Source: Woeseiaceae bacterium
GTDB lineage: Bacteria > Pseudomonadota > Gammaproteobacteria > Steroidobacterales > Woeseiaceae
Length of the DNA: 64,000 bases
Reading direction: 5' to 3'
Assembly (NCBI GenBank): GCA_030065915.1
Contig: JASJCQ010000004.1
Location: 248,001 to 312,000, forward strand
In this document: positions 28,001 through 36,698 of the stretch, piece after piece
How the letters are laid out: every line of letters starts with the position of its first letter
Numbering within the stretch: the stretch's first letter is position 1
Program-made: the position numbers and the translations under genes
Notes under the pieces: generated by a model
What the model was told of the DNA's origin: nothing
The model's database searches: none
The model's input: only the letters and a program-made list of their open reading frames with translations

Positions 28001-28281
28001 AACGTCACATCGGACTGGCCGGATCGTGAGACTGAACGAACGAGCCGTACGTTGCGGATAACGCCGACGGCCTCTTCGATCGGTTTCGTAATCAGGTTCT
28101 CGATCTCGACGGGCGCCGCGCCGGTCAGCTCGGTTCGTATCGTCAGCGTCGGGTAGGAGATGTCCGGCAGCAGGTTCAGGCTCAGGCGCGACAGCGAGAC
28201 CAGGCCGAACAGGACGATTGCGACCATGAACATGATGATCGTAACGCGACGCTCGGTCGCGATTTCAACGAGGCGCTTCAT
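25024..28281 (-). CDS. RND efflux transporter permease (first)
   Basis: MLVDNSIVVLENIVR, TSEVASAVVAATLTTVAVFFPMVFV, IALIGVIMLAGIVVNNAIVLVDLINQLR-type motifs. Confidence 0.93.
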   Translation of the reverse strand: MKRLVEIATERRVTIIMFMVAIVLFGLVSLSRLSLNLLPDISYPTLTIRTELTGAAPVEIENLITKPIEEAVGVIRNVRLVRSVSRSGQSDVTLEFLWGTDMDIAGVDVREKLDILFLPLEASRPLLLRFDPSSEPIMRLGLMYGDESIAASENQLKSLRRLAEDRLKTDIEAIEGTAAVKVSGGLEDEVQIQVDQQKLSQLGLSIENIADRIRSENVNLSGGRLEEGSQRFLVRTLNEYETVDEFRDAIVANVAGRSVYLRDVATVTRGYKEREAITRVNGRESVELAVYKEGDANTVQVASRIERRLDSLKQSLPETITLEKVYDQSRFISSAVANVKNAAILGGIIAIVVLFGFLRDARATTIIGIAIPVSVIGTFLLMYMNGVSLNIMSLGGIALAVGMLVDNSIVVLENIVRKREQGESILKAAQNGTSEVASAVVAATLTTVAVFFPMVFVPGVAGQLFKDQALTVTFALLFSLVVALTLIPMLASTGTAGRYSNDPETSSPEWAPKSRFGRIVKRILGFISWLFNFIVVWTVRIVMFLFRAVGIVLRLILTPPTWLFQKFNAAAAAIYAPMLRWALEHRGAVVGLAALIFAGTMALVPRLGTELIPQLSQGEFNVELRLSPGTPLDATDRAVQTAQQAASEIESVSLDYSVTGTGNRLDANPVDAGDHTGTLSIALAPGATREDETRAMNTIRERLATVPGLQYEFSRPSLMSFSSPLQVEVSGYDLDDLERVSSEIVRAMNASTRFADIKTTVEGGNPEIQIEFDQERAAKLGLSVRDIADRVVANVRGELATRYTWRDKKIDVLVRSIDSRQSSIEEVRSLIVNPSSDRPITLDAIADVRVAMGPAEIRRIAQERVAVISANVSYGDLGAAADEARQILNQIPMPNDVAAVVSGQSEEMQASFQSLQFALALAVFLVYLVMASQFESLIHPFVILFTIPLALVGAVVALFITGTTINIVALIGVIMLAGIVVNNAIVLVDLINQLRAQGKDKTDAILEAGRARLRPILMTSLTTALGLLPMALGFGEGSEIRAPMAITVIGGLTVSTLLTLIVIPVVYSLMDRKRWPVGVTAPAQG

Positions 28282-29441
28282 GATTCGACGTCTCCGGAGG
28301 CTTCGGCGACGGCCTCATCCACCGACTCCTCGTTGGCCTCTTCGTCGGCCTCCTCGTCCTCTTCGCCGATGACACTGACCCTGGCGCCCTCTGACAGGCC
28401 CAGTTGGCCAACGGTGACAATTCTCTCGTCCTCCGATATTCCAGAGACGATCTCGATCATGCCACGATCGCTATAACCGATCTCGACCTCCCGCTGCGAT
28501 GCGACGCCGTCTTCCACAACGTAGACGCTTGTCGTCGCATCGTCCTCGAGCAGCGCGCTGCGAGGTATGCGAAGCGTGTTCTCACGCTCGTCAACCACGA
28601 CGCCGATGCGGGCGAACATGCCGGGTTTGATGCGGCGCGTCTCGTCCGAGATTTCAATGGTCAGTTTGAACGTGCCGGTCTCCGGGTCGATAACGGGACT
28701 CATGCGCGTTACCGAGGCGAATATCGTGGTGTCACCCAATGCGTCAATCTGGATGCCGACGGGTTTGCCGGTTTCGATGCGGCGATACTCCCGCTCCGGT
28801 ACGAACAGGTATGCCACCAGCGGGTCGAGGCTGGTCACCCGGAACAACGGATCGCCGATCTCGACCGTGTTGCCCACCCGGACGAAGCGTTCCGAAACCA
28901 CACCTGCTATGGGTGCGCGTATTGACGTGTAATCGAGTTCGAGTTTCGCCAGGTTGTACGAGGCCTCGAGTGCTTCCAGCTCATATTTGAGCTTGTCGAA
29001 GTCGCCCTCGCTGATCAGTCCCTTCTCTCGAAGATTGACGTTGCGCGTAAAGTCACTCTTCAGTTTGTCGAGGCGGGCTCGGGACTCGCTGAGCTCCAGG
29101 GCCAGGCGATCGCCGTCGAGTTTTGCAAGCACCGCACCTTCGCCAACAGATTCGCCTTCCTCAGTCAGTAGTTCCCGGACCTCGCCGGCCACTTTGGCAA
29201 CGACATCCGCCTCCGCGAACGCCTCGATCGGCGCCGTTCCGCTAAACAGGTCGTAGACGTCGCCACGATCGGGCAACGCTACTTCGACAGGTATCGGGGG
29301 AGCCTCGTCTTCTTGTTCTTCTTCGTTCTCGGCGGCTGATGACTGCTCGTCGGAGTTCTGGCTCTCCGAGTCCTCGCCTGATCCACAAGCAGCCAGAAGC
29401 AGTAGCCAGGCGAAAAGCGCTAGGCCGGTCATGCGAGACAT
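28278..29441 (-). CDS. RND efflux periplasmic adaptor (MFP) lipoprotein
   Basis: Lipobox LLAAC; GEVRELLTEEGESVGEGAVLAKLDGDRLALEL biotinyl-lipoyl-like; overlaps next gene by 4 nt. Confidence 0.9.
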   Translation of the reverse strand: MSRMTGLALFAWLLLLAACGSGEDSESQNSDEQSSAAENEEEQEDEAPPIPVEVALPDRGDVYDLFSGTAPIEAFAEADVVAKVAGEVRELLTEEGESVGEGAVLAKLDGDRLALELSESRARLDKLKSDFTRNVNLREKGLISEGDFDKLKYELEALEASYNLAKLELDYTSIRAPIAGVVSERFVRVGNTVEIGDPLFRVTSLDPLVAYLFVPEREYRRIETGKPVGIQIDALGDTTIFASVTRMSPVIDPETGTFKLTIEISDETRRIKPGMFARIGVVVDERENTLRIPRSALLEDDATTSVYVVEDGVASQREVEIGYSDRGMIEIVSGISEDERIVTVGQLGLSEGARVSVIGEEDEEADEEANEESVDEAVAEASGDVES

Positions 29442-29498
29442 GTTTTTCTCCCTTATGCCGCCGCGATCAGAAGGTCACGGCGTTGAAACATGCTGGAA

Positions 29499-30566
29499 TT
29501 ATCCAGTGAAGCGATCGGATGCCGGGGTCTGAGCCAGCACCCGGGCGCCGTCGCGAAGTGAAGAATGCCCTACAACGACGACCTGCTCATCGGCGGCCAG
29601 CCCTTCCAGGATCTCTACGTCATTCATGTACTTGATGCCGACTCTGACACTGCGTCGTTCGACTTCGTTGTTCTTGACGACAAAGACGTAGCGTTCGTCG
29701 TCTTCCTCCACGATTGCCTGCTCCGGGATCGTCAGCGCGCCATCGTGTTTCTCGTAGGCGACGGTGAACCTGCCGAACATGCCCGGCGCCAGCAGCCCGA
29801 TTGTGTTGTCGATGACGACTGTCGCGCGGAATGTGCCACTCCGCGTATCGATCGTCGGACTTATACGCCGGACGACTGAATAGAAGGGCACGTCCGGCAA
29901 GGCATCGACACTCAACATGGCCTTATCACCCATGTCGAATTTGCCAAGTTCGCCCTGCGGAATCTGCAGGTAGGCGACCAGCTCACTGGTATCGGCAATC
30001 TGGAATGCGAGCTGATTCGTCGCCAGCGTCTGCCCAGCCTTGATGTCACGTGAAGTGACGACCCCGGAGATCGGCGCACGAATGCTCGAATAGTCATAGT
30101 TCAAGGCCGCCAGTTTGTAGACGGCCTTCAGCGCTTCGACGTCGTATTTCATACCTTCGTACATCGATGCGCTGATCAGCCCACGGGCGTGCATGGCCTG
30201 GTGTCGCGCGTATTCGTCACGTGCCTGGTCGAGGTCAGCCTTGGCCGCAAGCATCTCGAGCCGCAGCCGCTCACCGTCAAGTACGGCGAGGACGTCACCG
30301 GCGGCAACAAACTGGCCTTCTTCTACGACGATGTCGACGACCTGGCCAGGGACACGTGCCAGCGCGTTCGCGACGTTGTCAGTCTCGATCGTGGCGGTCG
30401 ACTCATAGGTCGCGTAGAGATCCGTACGTTCCGGGCGAGTTACCTCCACCGGAATAGGCAGGGTCGCGTCGCTGGCCTCGGCCACGCTCGCTTCGCCCAC
30501 GCCGCAACCCGTCAGGATGCCCGGGAGCAGGAGTGCCAGTACCGCAATGCCGTGTTGTGTTTTCAT
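29499..30566 (-). CDS. RND efflux periplasmic adaptor (MFP) lipoprotein, second copy
   Basis: Lipobox LTGC; VPGQVVDIVVEEGQFVAAGDVLAVLDGERLRLEM; start MKTQHGIAVLALLLPG rather than the ORF track start. Confidence 0.9.
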   Translation of the reverse strand: MKTQHGIAVLALLLPGILTGCGVGEASVAEASDATLPIPVEVTRPERTDLYATYESTATIETDNVANALARVPGQVVDIVVEEGQFVAAGDVLAVLDGERLRLEMLAAKADLDQARDEYARHQAMHARGLISASMYEGMKYDVEALKAVYKLAALNYDYSSIRAPISGVVTSRDIKAGQTLATNQLAFQIADTSELVAYLQIPQGELGKFDMGDKAMLSVDALPDVPFYSVVRRISPTIDTRSGTFRATVVIDNTIGLLAPGMFGRFTVAYEKHDGALTIPEQAIVEEDDERYVFVVKNNEVERRSVRVGIKYMNDVEILEGLAADEQVVVVGHSSLRDGARVLAQTPASDRFTG

Positions 30567-30604
30567 CCTCGAGATCTCTAGATGTCGGTTTAGTGTTGTA
30601 GTTA

Positions 30605-30632
30605 AGTATAACACTAGATAACTATAACGCAA
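30605..30632 (-). promoter_or_regulatory. candidate promoter of efflux operon TTGCGT-16 nt-TATACT, overlapped by direct repeats GTTATA(G/C)TTA(T/A)CTA
   Basis: Read on the minus strand; two 14-mers spaced 16 bp apart cover the spacer and -10. Confidence 0.45.
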
Positions 30633-30859
30633 CAAGCTGTTCTCCAATTGCTGCTTGAGCAATAAAAACAACAGCTTAAAGGATTTTGACCTGATTTCCC
30701 CTAACGCGAACTGAACCGGTTCTAGGTTCAGACAGGTAATTCTCACATCGGTTCTGGTAAATCGGGAACAGTCCGCCTTTCACCCTTTAGATGCGTGCGG
30801 GCGGGATTTGGATGCAATACCGGAGAATTAAAGTGGAATGTGTATCGGAAGGATCCCGA

Positions 30860-32215
30860 TTATCTGAAATATTGGGACAGAAACGGGTTCAGCAGTCGAT
30901 TATCCGCGTCCAGCTTTCGCCGCATGGCGACGAAATTATTCAGCGCGTCGCCGTAAACGCGTTGCGCATAACCGGAGCGAACGGCCCGTGTCTGGTTGAA
31001 TACCGGCACTCCGCCATGGGCCTCGGCGAAATCGGCGAGGTCGATGACGAAATCCTCCCAGCCGTCCGTCCGAGTCGAACTTGTTTGCAGGGCGATCATT
31101 GCCCGTGACCTTGATGGCGACATCAGTGCGCTTGGGTCCTTCGCAACCCGAAACCCAACGGTGGGCAGGTCCGCCCGGTAGCCGGTTCTCTCGAACAGCG
31201 ACTGGCAAAACTCGATGTAGTCCTCGGCTATCTCACTCGCGCGTGATGCGGAAAATAGCCAGGTCGAGTAGTTTGCTGTGTCAGACGTGCTTCCGGTCTG
31301 GCGGTAACCGGCCGCTACCGAGTACGAGCCGGTCTCGAACAAGCGACTCTGGCTCAGATCCTTGGTGATTCCCGAAACACCATCGATCAGTCGATACCGA
31401 AGCGTCGGCATCGGTACGACTTTATTCAGCGACCGGAAGATCGTCGGCAGTACGACGGTTTCCCCCCAGTCTTTCGCTTTCCAGAACCTGTCGTGGATGC
31501 TTCTTGTCGACTCGGTCTGTCGGAGCACCTCGAGGTACGCTCGATCCCGGTGCGGCAGCACAAAGAACTTCAGGCCGATCGGCAGATCGGCGAGTGTCTC
31601 GAGTGTCCTCAGCAACTGCTCATGCGAGACCTTCTTATAGGTGCGGTCGAAGACTCTCTTGGGCCGCACCCGGAAACAGACTTCGGCGATGACGCCCAGC
31701 AGACCGTAACTTGCGCGAAACAGCGGCATGAATCGGCTGTCGTCAGCCGATATGGAAACGAGCTCACCGGAAGGGGTTACGATCTTCATACTGATGATCT
31801 GCCGCGCAAGGCTGGCGGCATCTTCGCCGACTCCGGGGCCGAAGCATGGGGCGGCAACGGCGCCTCCAACGGTGTGGCGGTACAGATCGAAGCAGCCCGG
31901 CAGCTCGAGTCCGAATTCGTCGAGTGCGTTGACGAGGTCCTGCAGTCGTACGCCGGCTTCGACGGTAACGCGCTGGTTGTCGGGGTCGATGATGAGAATG
32001 CGGTTGAGCCCGGTCGTCTCGATGACGAGCCCCCCGGAAGACGTGTTGCAGTCGGTGGACGCTGTGCAACCGCCACGGGGTCTGAGCGGGAAGGGAACGG
32101 CAACGCCGGGGTCGATACACTGTTGAAGTTCGTCGATGCTCTCCGGTCGGAGTGCCTTTGCCAACGAAACCCGGTTCGCCTGGTAACTTCTTGCCGCTGC
32201 CGTCATCCCTGTCTC
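30860..32215 (-). CDS. FAD-binding oxidoreductase (FAD_binding_4 / ALO-type C-terminus)
   Basis: RPRGGCTASTDCNTSSGGLVIETTGLNRILIIDPDNQRVTVEAGVRLQDL; C-terminal KLDADNRLLNPFLSQYF. Start uncertain (32230 or 32203-32215). Confidence 0.8.
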   Translation of the reverse strand, partial: ETGMTAAARSYQANRVSLAKALRPESIDELQQCIDPGVAVPFPLRPRGGCTASTDCNTSSGGLVIETTGLNRILIIDPDNQRVTVEAGVRLQDLVNALDEFGLELPGCFDLYRHTVGGAVAAPCFGPGVGEDAASLARQIISMKIVTPSGELVSISADDSRFMPLFRASYGLLGVIAEVCFRVRPKRVFDRTYKKVSHEQLLRTLETLADLPIGLKFFVLPHRDRAYLEVLRQTESTRSIHDRFWKAKDWGETVVLPTIFRSLNKVVPMPTLRYRLIDGVSGITKDLSQSRLFETGSYSVAAGYRQTGSTSDTANYSTWLFSASRASEIAEDYIEFCQSLFERTGYRADLPTVGFRVAKDPSALMSPSRSRAMIALQTSSTRTDGWEDFVIDLADFAEAHGGVPVFNQTRAVRSGYAQRVYGDALNNFVAMRRKLDADNRLLNPFLSQYFR

Positions 32216-32546
32216 CTGCGCATAAATCACAACAAAGACAGGCGCCGGTAGCGCTAAGTATCGGCGGCCCCGCTATCCAGGTTGTAACTTCACCCTGGAC
32301 CGGAGGCTTTGCGACACTGCCTTACGACAGCTGTGCCTTTGTCGAACCCGGTCGATGCTGCATGCATCGGTCAAGGCTCGCAAGCCGACGAAAGCGCAGA
32401 TGACATAATCCCGGACTGTCGCTGCTAAGCGACTGATTCCAAGGGAAGTGCCGGATGCCGTGCAACGTCGCTCTGCTGAAGCAATCGCACATAATCTTGT
32501 ATCCTGCGTAAGCCGTACCGAAGCACAAGGCGGGAGAAACCAGACA

Positions 32547-33533
32547 GTGATCGACCAGGCAATGACTCCGGACCGGGTAGCCGCAGAATCGAGGCTTGCC
32601 CTCGACCGGATTGGATCGTTGGCGAGGCACACGCCGCTCGCTATCGCTCCCTGGCTGGCAGCGTCGCCTGGCAGCCAGGTATTCCTGAAACTGGAGAACC
32701 GGCAAACGACCGGGTCGTTCAAGCTACGAGGGGCGCTGAATCGATTGATGACGCTGACCGACGAACAGCGACGTCGCGGTTGCGTCGCCGCGTCCAGCGG
32801 AAATCACGGAGCGGCCGTCGCATGGGCGCAGAAGAACCTCGGTATCCACGGGACCATATTCGTACCCGAACACACGTCGTCGTCGAAGATCGACAAGATC
32901 AGGGAGTTCGGTGGAAAGGTACAGACCTTCGGCACGGACGGTCTCGATACCGAGCAACACGCGCGAGCCTATGCGGCCGAGCACGGGCAATTCTACGTGT
33001 CTCCCTACAACGACCCGCAGGTCGTCGCAGGGCAGGGCACGATCGGTGTTGAGCTACTCGATGACCTGCAGGACATTGACCGGGTCTTTGTCGCTGTGGG
33101 CGGCGGCGGACTGATCAGCGGAATAGCCAGCGTGTTGCGTTCGGCAAACCCGTCTGTCGAGGTTATCGGCTGTCAGCCAGCCGAGTCTGCCGTCATGGCG
33201 GCATCGGTGGATGCCGGTCGCATCGTCGAACTCGAGAGCGGGGAAACGCTGTCCGACGGGACGGCGGGTGGCATAGAAAGTGACTCGGTCACCTTTGCTC
33301 TGTGCCGGGAACTTGTCGACGAGTTCATTATCGTCGACGAGAGCGAGATCGCCGCCGCCATGCGTGACTACCGGGCAGCCGAAGGCGAGCGTGTAGAGGG
33401 TGCCGCCGGCGTTGCGATCGCTGCCGTCAAAAAGCACGCTGGCGACGTCAGCGGCAACTCGATCGTCATCATTTGCGGAGGCAACGTGTCAGATGCGACA
33501 TGGGCGAGTGTTACCTCGAGCGAGGACTCGTGA
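32547..33533 (+). CDS. PLP-dependent threonine/serine dehydratase-family enzyme
   Basis: FLKLENRQTTGSFKLRGALNRL, ASSGNHGAAVAWA, GGGGLISGIASVL. Start GTG 32547 or ATG 32562. Confidence 0.87.
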   Translation: MIDQAMTPDRVAAESRLALDRIGSLARHTPLAIAPWLAASPGSQVFLKLENRQTTGSFKLRGALNRLMTLTDEQRRRGCVAASSGNHGAAVAWAQKNLGIHGTIFVPEHTSSSKIDKIREFGGKVQTFGTDGLDTEQHARAYAAEHGQFYVSPYNDPQVVAGQGTIGVELLDDLQDIDRVFVAVGGGGLISGIASVLRSANPSVEVIGCQPAESAVMAASVDAGRIVELESGETLSDGTAGGIESDSVTFALCRELVDEFIIVDESEIAAAMRDYRAAEGERVEGAAGVAIAAVKKHAGDVSGNSIVIICGGNVSDATWASVTSSEDS

Positions 33534-33646
33534 GGCGAGATAGAAGGTTCTGGTCAAGAGTCGAACGGACCCGCCGCCACGAACGCAAGGGAAAGATGGA
33601 ACTTGCCCGCGAGCAACTGTTCAAACTCCAGCTCCGGAGGTCGACA

Positions 33647-34978
33647 ATGAAGAAGTTCCTGTTGCTCGCATCGCTGGCACTGCCGGCAGCCTATGCAGAG
33701 ACAACGGTCTTCGTGAATGTCAACGTCGTGCCAATGAGTGACGAGTCAGTCGTCGCCAATCAAACCGTCATCGTCGTCGACAAGCGCATCGAGTCGATCG
33801 GGCATGTCGACGAAGTACCGGTACCCGAAGGCAGCGTATTGGTCGACGGGACTAATCGATACCTGATGCCTGGCCTCGCTGAGATGCATGCACACATACC
33901 GCCAGCGAGCGCCAATTCCCTGGAGCGAGTCCTGGCGCTGTTCGCGCTGAACGGTGTTACCACGGTTCGGGGCATGCTTGGGCACCCCAGTCATATCGAG
34001 CTTACGAAGGCCATCGAGTCCGGCGAGGTTTTTGGTCCGCAGTTATACACCTCCGGACCGTCACTGAACGGAAACTCCGTATCGGGGGCGGCCGATGCGC
34101 GGCAGCAAGTCAGGGATCAAAAGGCCGGCGGCTATGGCTTTCTGAAGCTGCATCCGGGCCTGAGCCTCGCAGAATTCGATGCGATTGCCGAGACCGCCAG
34201 GCAGGTCGGCATCCCGTTTGCGGGACACGTCTCGGTTGCCGTCGGGGTCCGGCATGCGCTGGCATCAGGGATGGCGAGCATCGAACATCTTGACGGCTAT
34301 TTCGTCGCCTCGCTGAGTGAAGGGGCCGAACAGTCAGGCGGATACGGCGGGTTTTTCGATGTACTGCTCGCCGCCTACGTGGACCCGGACAAGATCGCCG
34401 CGCTGGCCGCGGAGACGGCCAGCACAGACACATGGAATGCACCGACCCAGGTCTTGTTCGAGAACGTCGTCTCCGCGGAGTCGGCCGAAGACCTCGGCGG
34501 TCGGCCAGAGATGCGCTACATGCCGATGTTCGTTGTCAACGGCTGGATCAGCAGCAAGCGTCAGTTCCACGCGGACGATTACGATCCGGACGTCGCAGCG
34601 CGTTCTATCGAACTGCGCAGGCGACTCATCAAAGCGCTGCATGATAACGGCGCGAAGTTGCTGCTGGCTTCTGACGCGCCACAGATATTCAACGTGCCGG
34701 GTTTTTCGATTCACAGGGAGCTCCAGAGTCTCGTCGATGCCGGACTCACGCCATTCGAAGCGCTGCAGACCGGCACGACGAACGCCGCGCTCTTCCTCGA
34801 TGGGAACTTCGGGCGTGTGGAGCCCGGCTACCGCGCCGACCTGGTGTTGCTCGACGATAATCCGCTGGAAGACATCGCCAACACGCGACGGGTGCACGGA
34901 ATCGTCCTGAACGGGACATGGGTTTCTTCGCCGGAGCGGGAGCAGCGTCTCGAATCCTTCCGCCGCTCGGACCAATAG
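33647..34978 (+). CDS. exported amidohydrolase family protein
   Basis: Signal peptide MKKFLLLASLALPAAYA; YLMPGLAEMHAHIPP, FAGHVSVAVGVRHALASGMASIEHLDGYF, LASDAPQIF. Confidence 0.87.
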   Translation: MKKFLLLASLALPAAYAETTVFVNVNVVPMSDESVVANQTVIVVDKRIESIGHVDEVPVPEGSVLVDGTNRYLMPGLAEMHAHIPPASANSLERVLALFALNGVTTVRGMLGHPSHIELTKAIESGEVFGPQLYTSGPSLNGNSVSGAADARQQVRDQKAGGYGFLKLHPGLSLAEFDAIAETARQVGIPFAGHVSVAVGVRHALASGMASIEHLDGYFVASLSEGAEQSGGYGGFFDVLLAAYVDPDKIAALAAETASTDTWNAPTQVLFENVVSAESAEDLGGRPEMRYMPMFVVNGWISSKRQFHADDYDPDVAARSIELRRRLIKALHDNGAKLLLASDAPQIFNVPGFSIHRELQSLVDAGLTPFEALQTGTTNAALFLDGNFGRVEPGYRADLVLLDDNPLEDIANTRRVHGIVLNGTWVSSPEREQRLESFRRSDQ

Positions 34979-35026
34979 GCACCGACACGATGCACAGACT
35001 AGAGACTTGAGTAACAGAAGGTACAG

Positions 35027-35758
35027 GTGAGCGAGATGAGGATTCTGATTGTTTCCATCGTATTGGCAAGCGCGGCCGTCTGGGCCAGCGATCGTGACGA
35101 TGACTATTCGGAGGACCGGGTGCTGGCCGTCGACAGCGACGGCGTCGAGCTGCTCGACATCGACGCAGGTGCAGGCAGCCTGAAGATCGTCGGCACCGAG
35201 AGCCCCGACGACGGCATCGTCGTCCTCGCCGTTGTCCGCGTGGATACCGACGACGAGGATAAAGCCAGGGACTTCATCAGGAAGCGACTCGAGCTGACGC
35301 TTGATCGCGACGGTGACAAGGCCAGGCTCGTCAGCAGGTTCAATACGGGACTTCGCATGTGGAGTCCGAACGGACGCATCGACCTGGAAGTGAAGCTGCC
35401 AAAAGGCACAGCGATCAACATCGACGACGGATCCGGCAGTCTCGTCGTAGACGGCGTCGCCGGCGATCTCAGGATTGATGACGGCTCCGGTTCGCTAAGA
35501 CTCGGCAACGTCGGAAACGTCGAGATCGACGATGGCTCCGGTGGCATCGAGGTGTCGAACGTGACGGGCGACGTTCTGATCGACGACGGCTCCGGTGGCA
35601 TGACGGTCAAGTCGGTCGCCGGCAACATCACGATCAGTGACGGGTCCGGTGGCATTACCGTTGACGACGTGCGGGGGGACCTGACCATCGAAGAGGAGGG
35701 CAGCGGTTCGGTTCACATCTCGAACGTGGATGGCGTGGTCACCAGGAACGATGAGTGA
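35027..35758 (+). CDS. exported DUF4097-like repeat protein with IDDGSG(S/G) repeats
   Basis: Signal peptide plus at least five tandem ~18-aa units x-I-D-D-G-S-G-[SG]-. Confidence 0.75.
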   Translation: MSEMRILIVSIVLASAAVWASDRDDDYSEDRVLAVDSDGVELLDIDAGAGSLKIVGTESPDDGIVVLAVVRVDTDDEDKARDFIRKRLELTLDRDGDKARLVSRFNTGLRMWSPNGRIDLEVKLPKGTAINIDDGSGSLVVDGVAGDLRIDDGSGSLRLGNVGNVEIDDGSGGIEVSNVTGDVLIDDGSGGMTVKSVAGNITISDGSGGITVDDVRGDLTIEEEGSGSVHISNVDGVVTRNDE

Positions 35759-35802
35759 CCGCGTTGGCCGCCGACTGTCTCCCGGGCTACACTGAGAGTG
35801 TC

Positions 35803-36315
35803 ATGAGAAAGCTAGCGGTCCATCTTGTCCTGGCGTTCGTCATCCTGGCGTCGACACCTGTTGGAGCCGACGACGAATCCTCGCGAGTCGTCATCGGACC
35901 GTCGAATCCCAACCTGTTCGATGGGGCAGCGGCACTGATCGCCGGCGACCCGGAGACCGGCGTGCGGCTGACTCACCTCGGCTTGAGCATGGCGACCAAT
36001 CGCAGGGAGAGACTGGTGGGTTTATCCAACCTGTGTGCCGGCTACCTGTTGCTGGAGCAGTTGGACGTCGCACTGGATTTCTGCAACCAGGCGCTCGAGA
36101 TCAATGATCGTCACTGGCGGAGTTACAGTAATCGCGCGTTGATTTATCTGAAACTCAAGCGCTACGAAGAAGCCGAGCAGGACCTGGAGCGAGGCCTGAC
36201 GATTGCGCCGGATTCGGCGAAACTGAAGACGGTCAGGGCGCAGTTGCTGGATGAGATCGATCCGGTGTCGCCGCGCATCACGATCGATGAGCGGCGCGGC
36301 GAGCCCGATCAATGA
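35803..36315 (+). CDS. exported tetratricopeptide repeat protein
   Basis: Signal peptide MRKLAVHLVLAFVILASTPVGA; TPR units LDVALDFCNQALEINDRHWRSYSNRALIYLKLKRYEEAEQDLERGLTIAPD. Confidence 0.8.
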   Translation: MRKLAVHLVLAFVILASTPVGADDESSRVVIGPSNPNLFDGAAALIAGDPETGVRLTHLGLSMATNRRERLVGLSNLCAGYLLLEQLDVALDFCNQALEINDRHWRSYSNRALIYLKLKRYEEAEQDLERGLTIAPDSAKLKTVRAQLLDEIDPVSPRITIDERRGEPDQ

Positions 36316-36689
36316 ACCTGCGCTGGACGTTGCCGCTCGTTGTCAGCGTATTCGGCCTTCCCGCATTGACCATGGCGCAGTCCGTGGACGAGCCCGTCGT
36401 CAGCGAGATCGAACGAGTACCATTGCACACCGTTGTGCCTGAGTACCCGAAGGAAGCGCGCCGCGACCGAATCGAAGGTGAGGTCGAGGTCTGTTTCAAC
36501 GTTGATCGCAAGGGTCGGCCATCGCGAATAGGGGTTCGACGGAGCACGCATCGCGTATTCGAAAAGGCCGCCATCAGAGCCGTTCGGGCATCGAGATACA
36601 TCCCGCTCAAGCGTTCAGAGCCGGTACCTTCGATAAAGACCTGTCGAACGTTCAGTTTCTCCCTGGAAAAGGGAGCGCCCAACGGCTAG
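36312..36689 (+). CDS. TonB C-terminal domain protein with cleavable-type signal peptide
   Basis: PEYPKEARRDRIEGEVEVCFNVDRKGRPSRIGVRRS is a TonB C-terminal signature; 4 nt overlap with the TPR gene. Confidence 0.85.
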   Translation: MNLRWTLPLVVSVFGLPALTMAQSVDEPVVSEIERVPLHTVVPEYPKEARRDRIEGEVEVCFNVDRKGRPSRIGVRRSTHRVFEKAAIRAVRASRYIPLKRSEPVPSIKTCRTFSFSLEKGAPNG

Positions 36690-36698
36690 ATCACTGAG

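Noticed and set aside
35400-35710. RTX (GGxGxDxUx) calcium repeats
   Set aside because: The unit is 17-19 aa with DGSG turns, not the 9-aa RTX nonapeptide.
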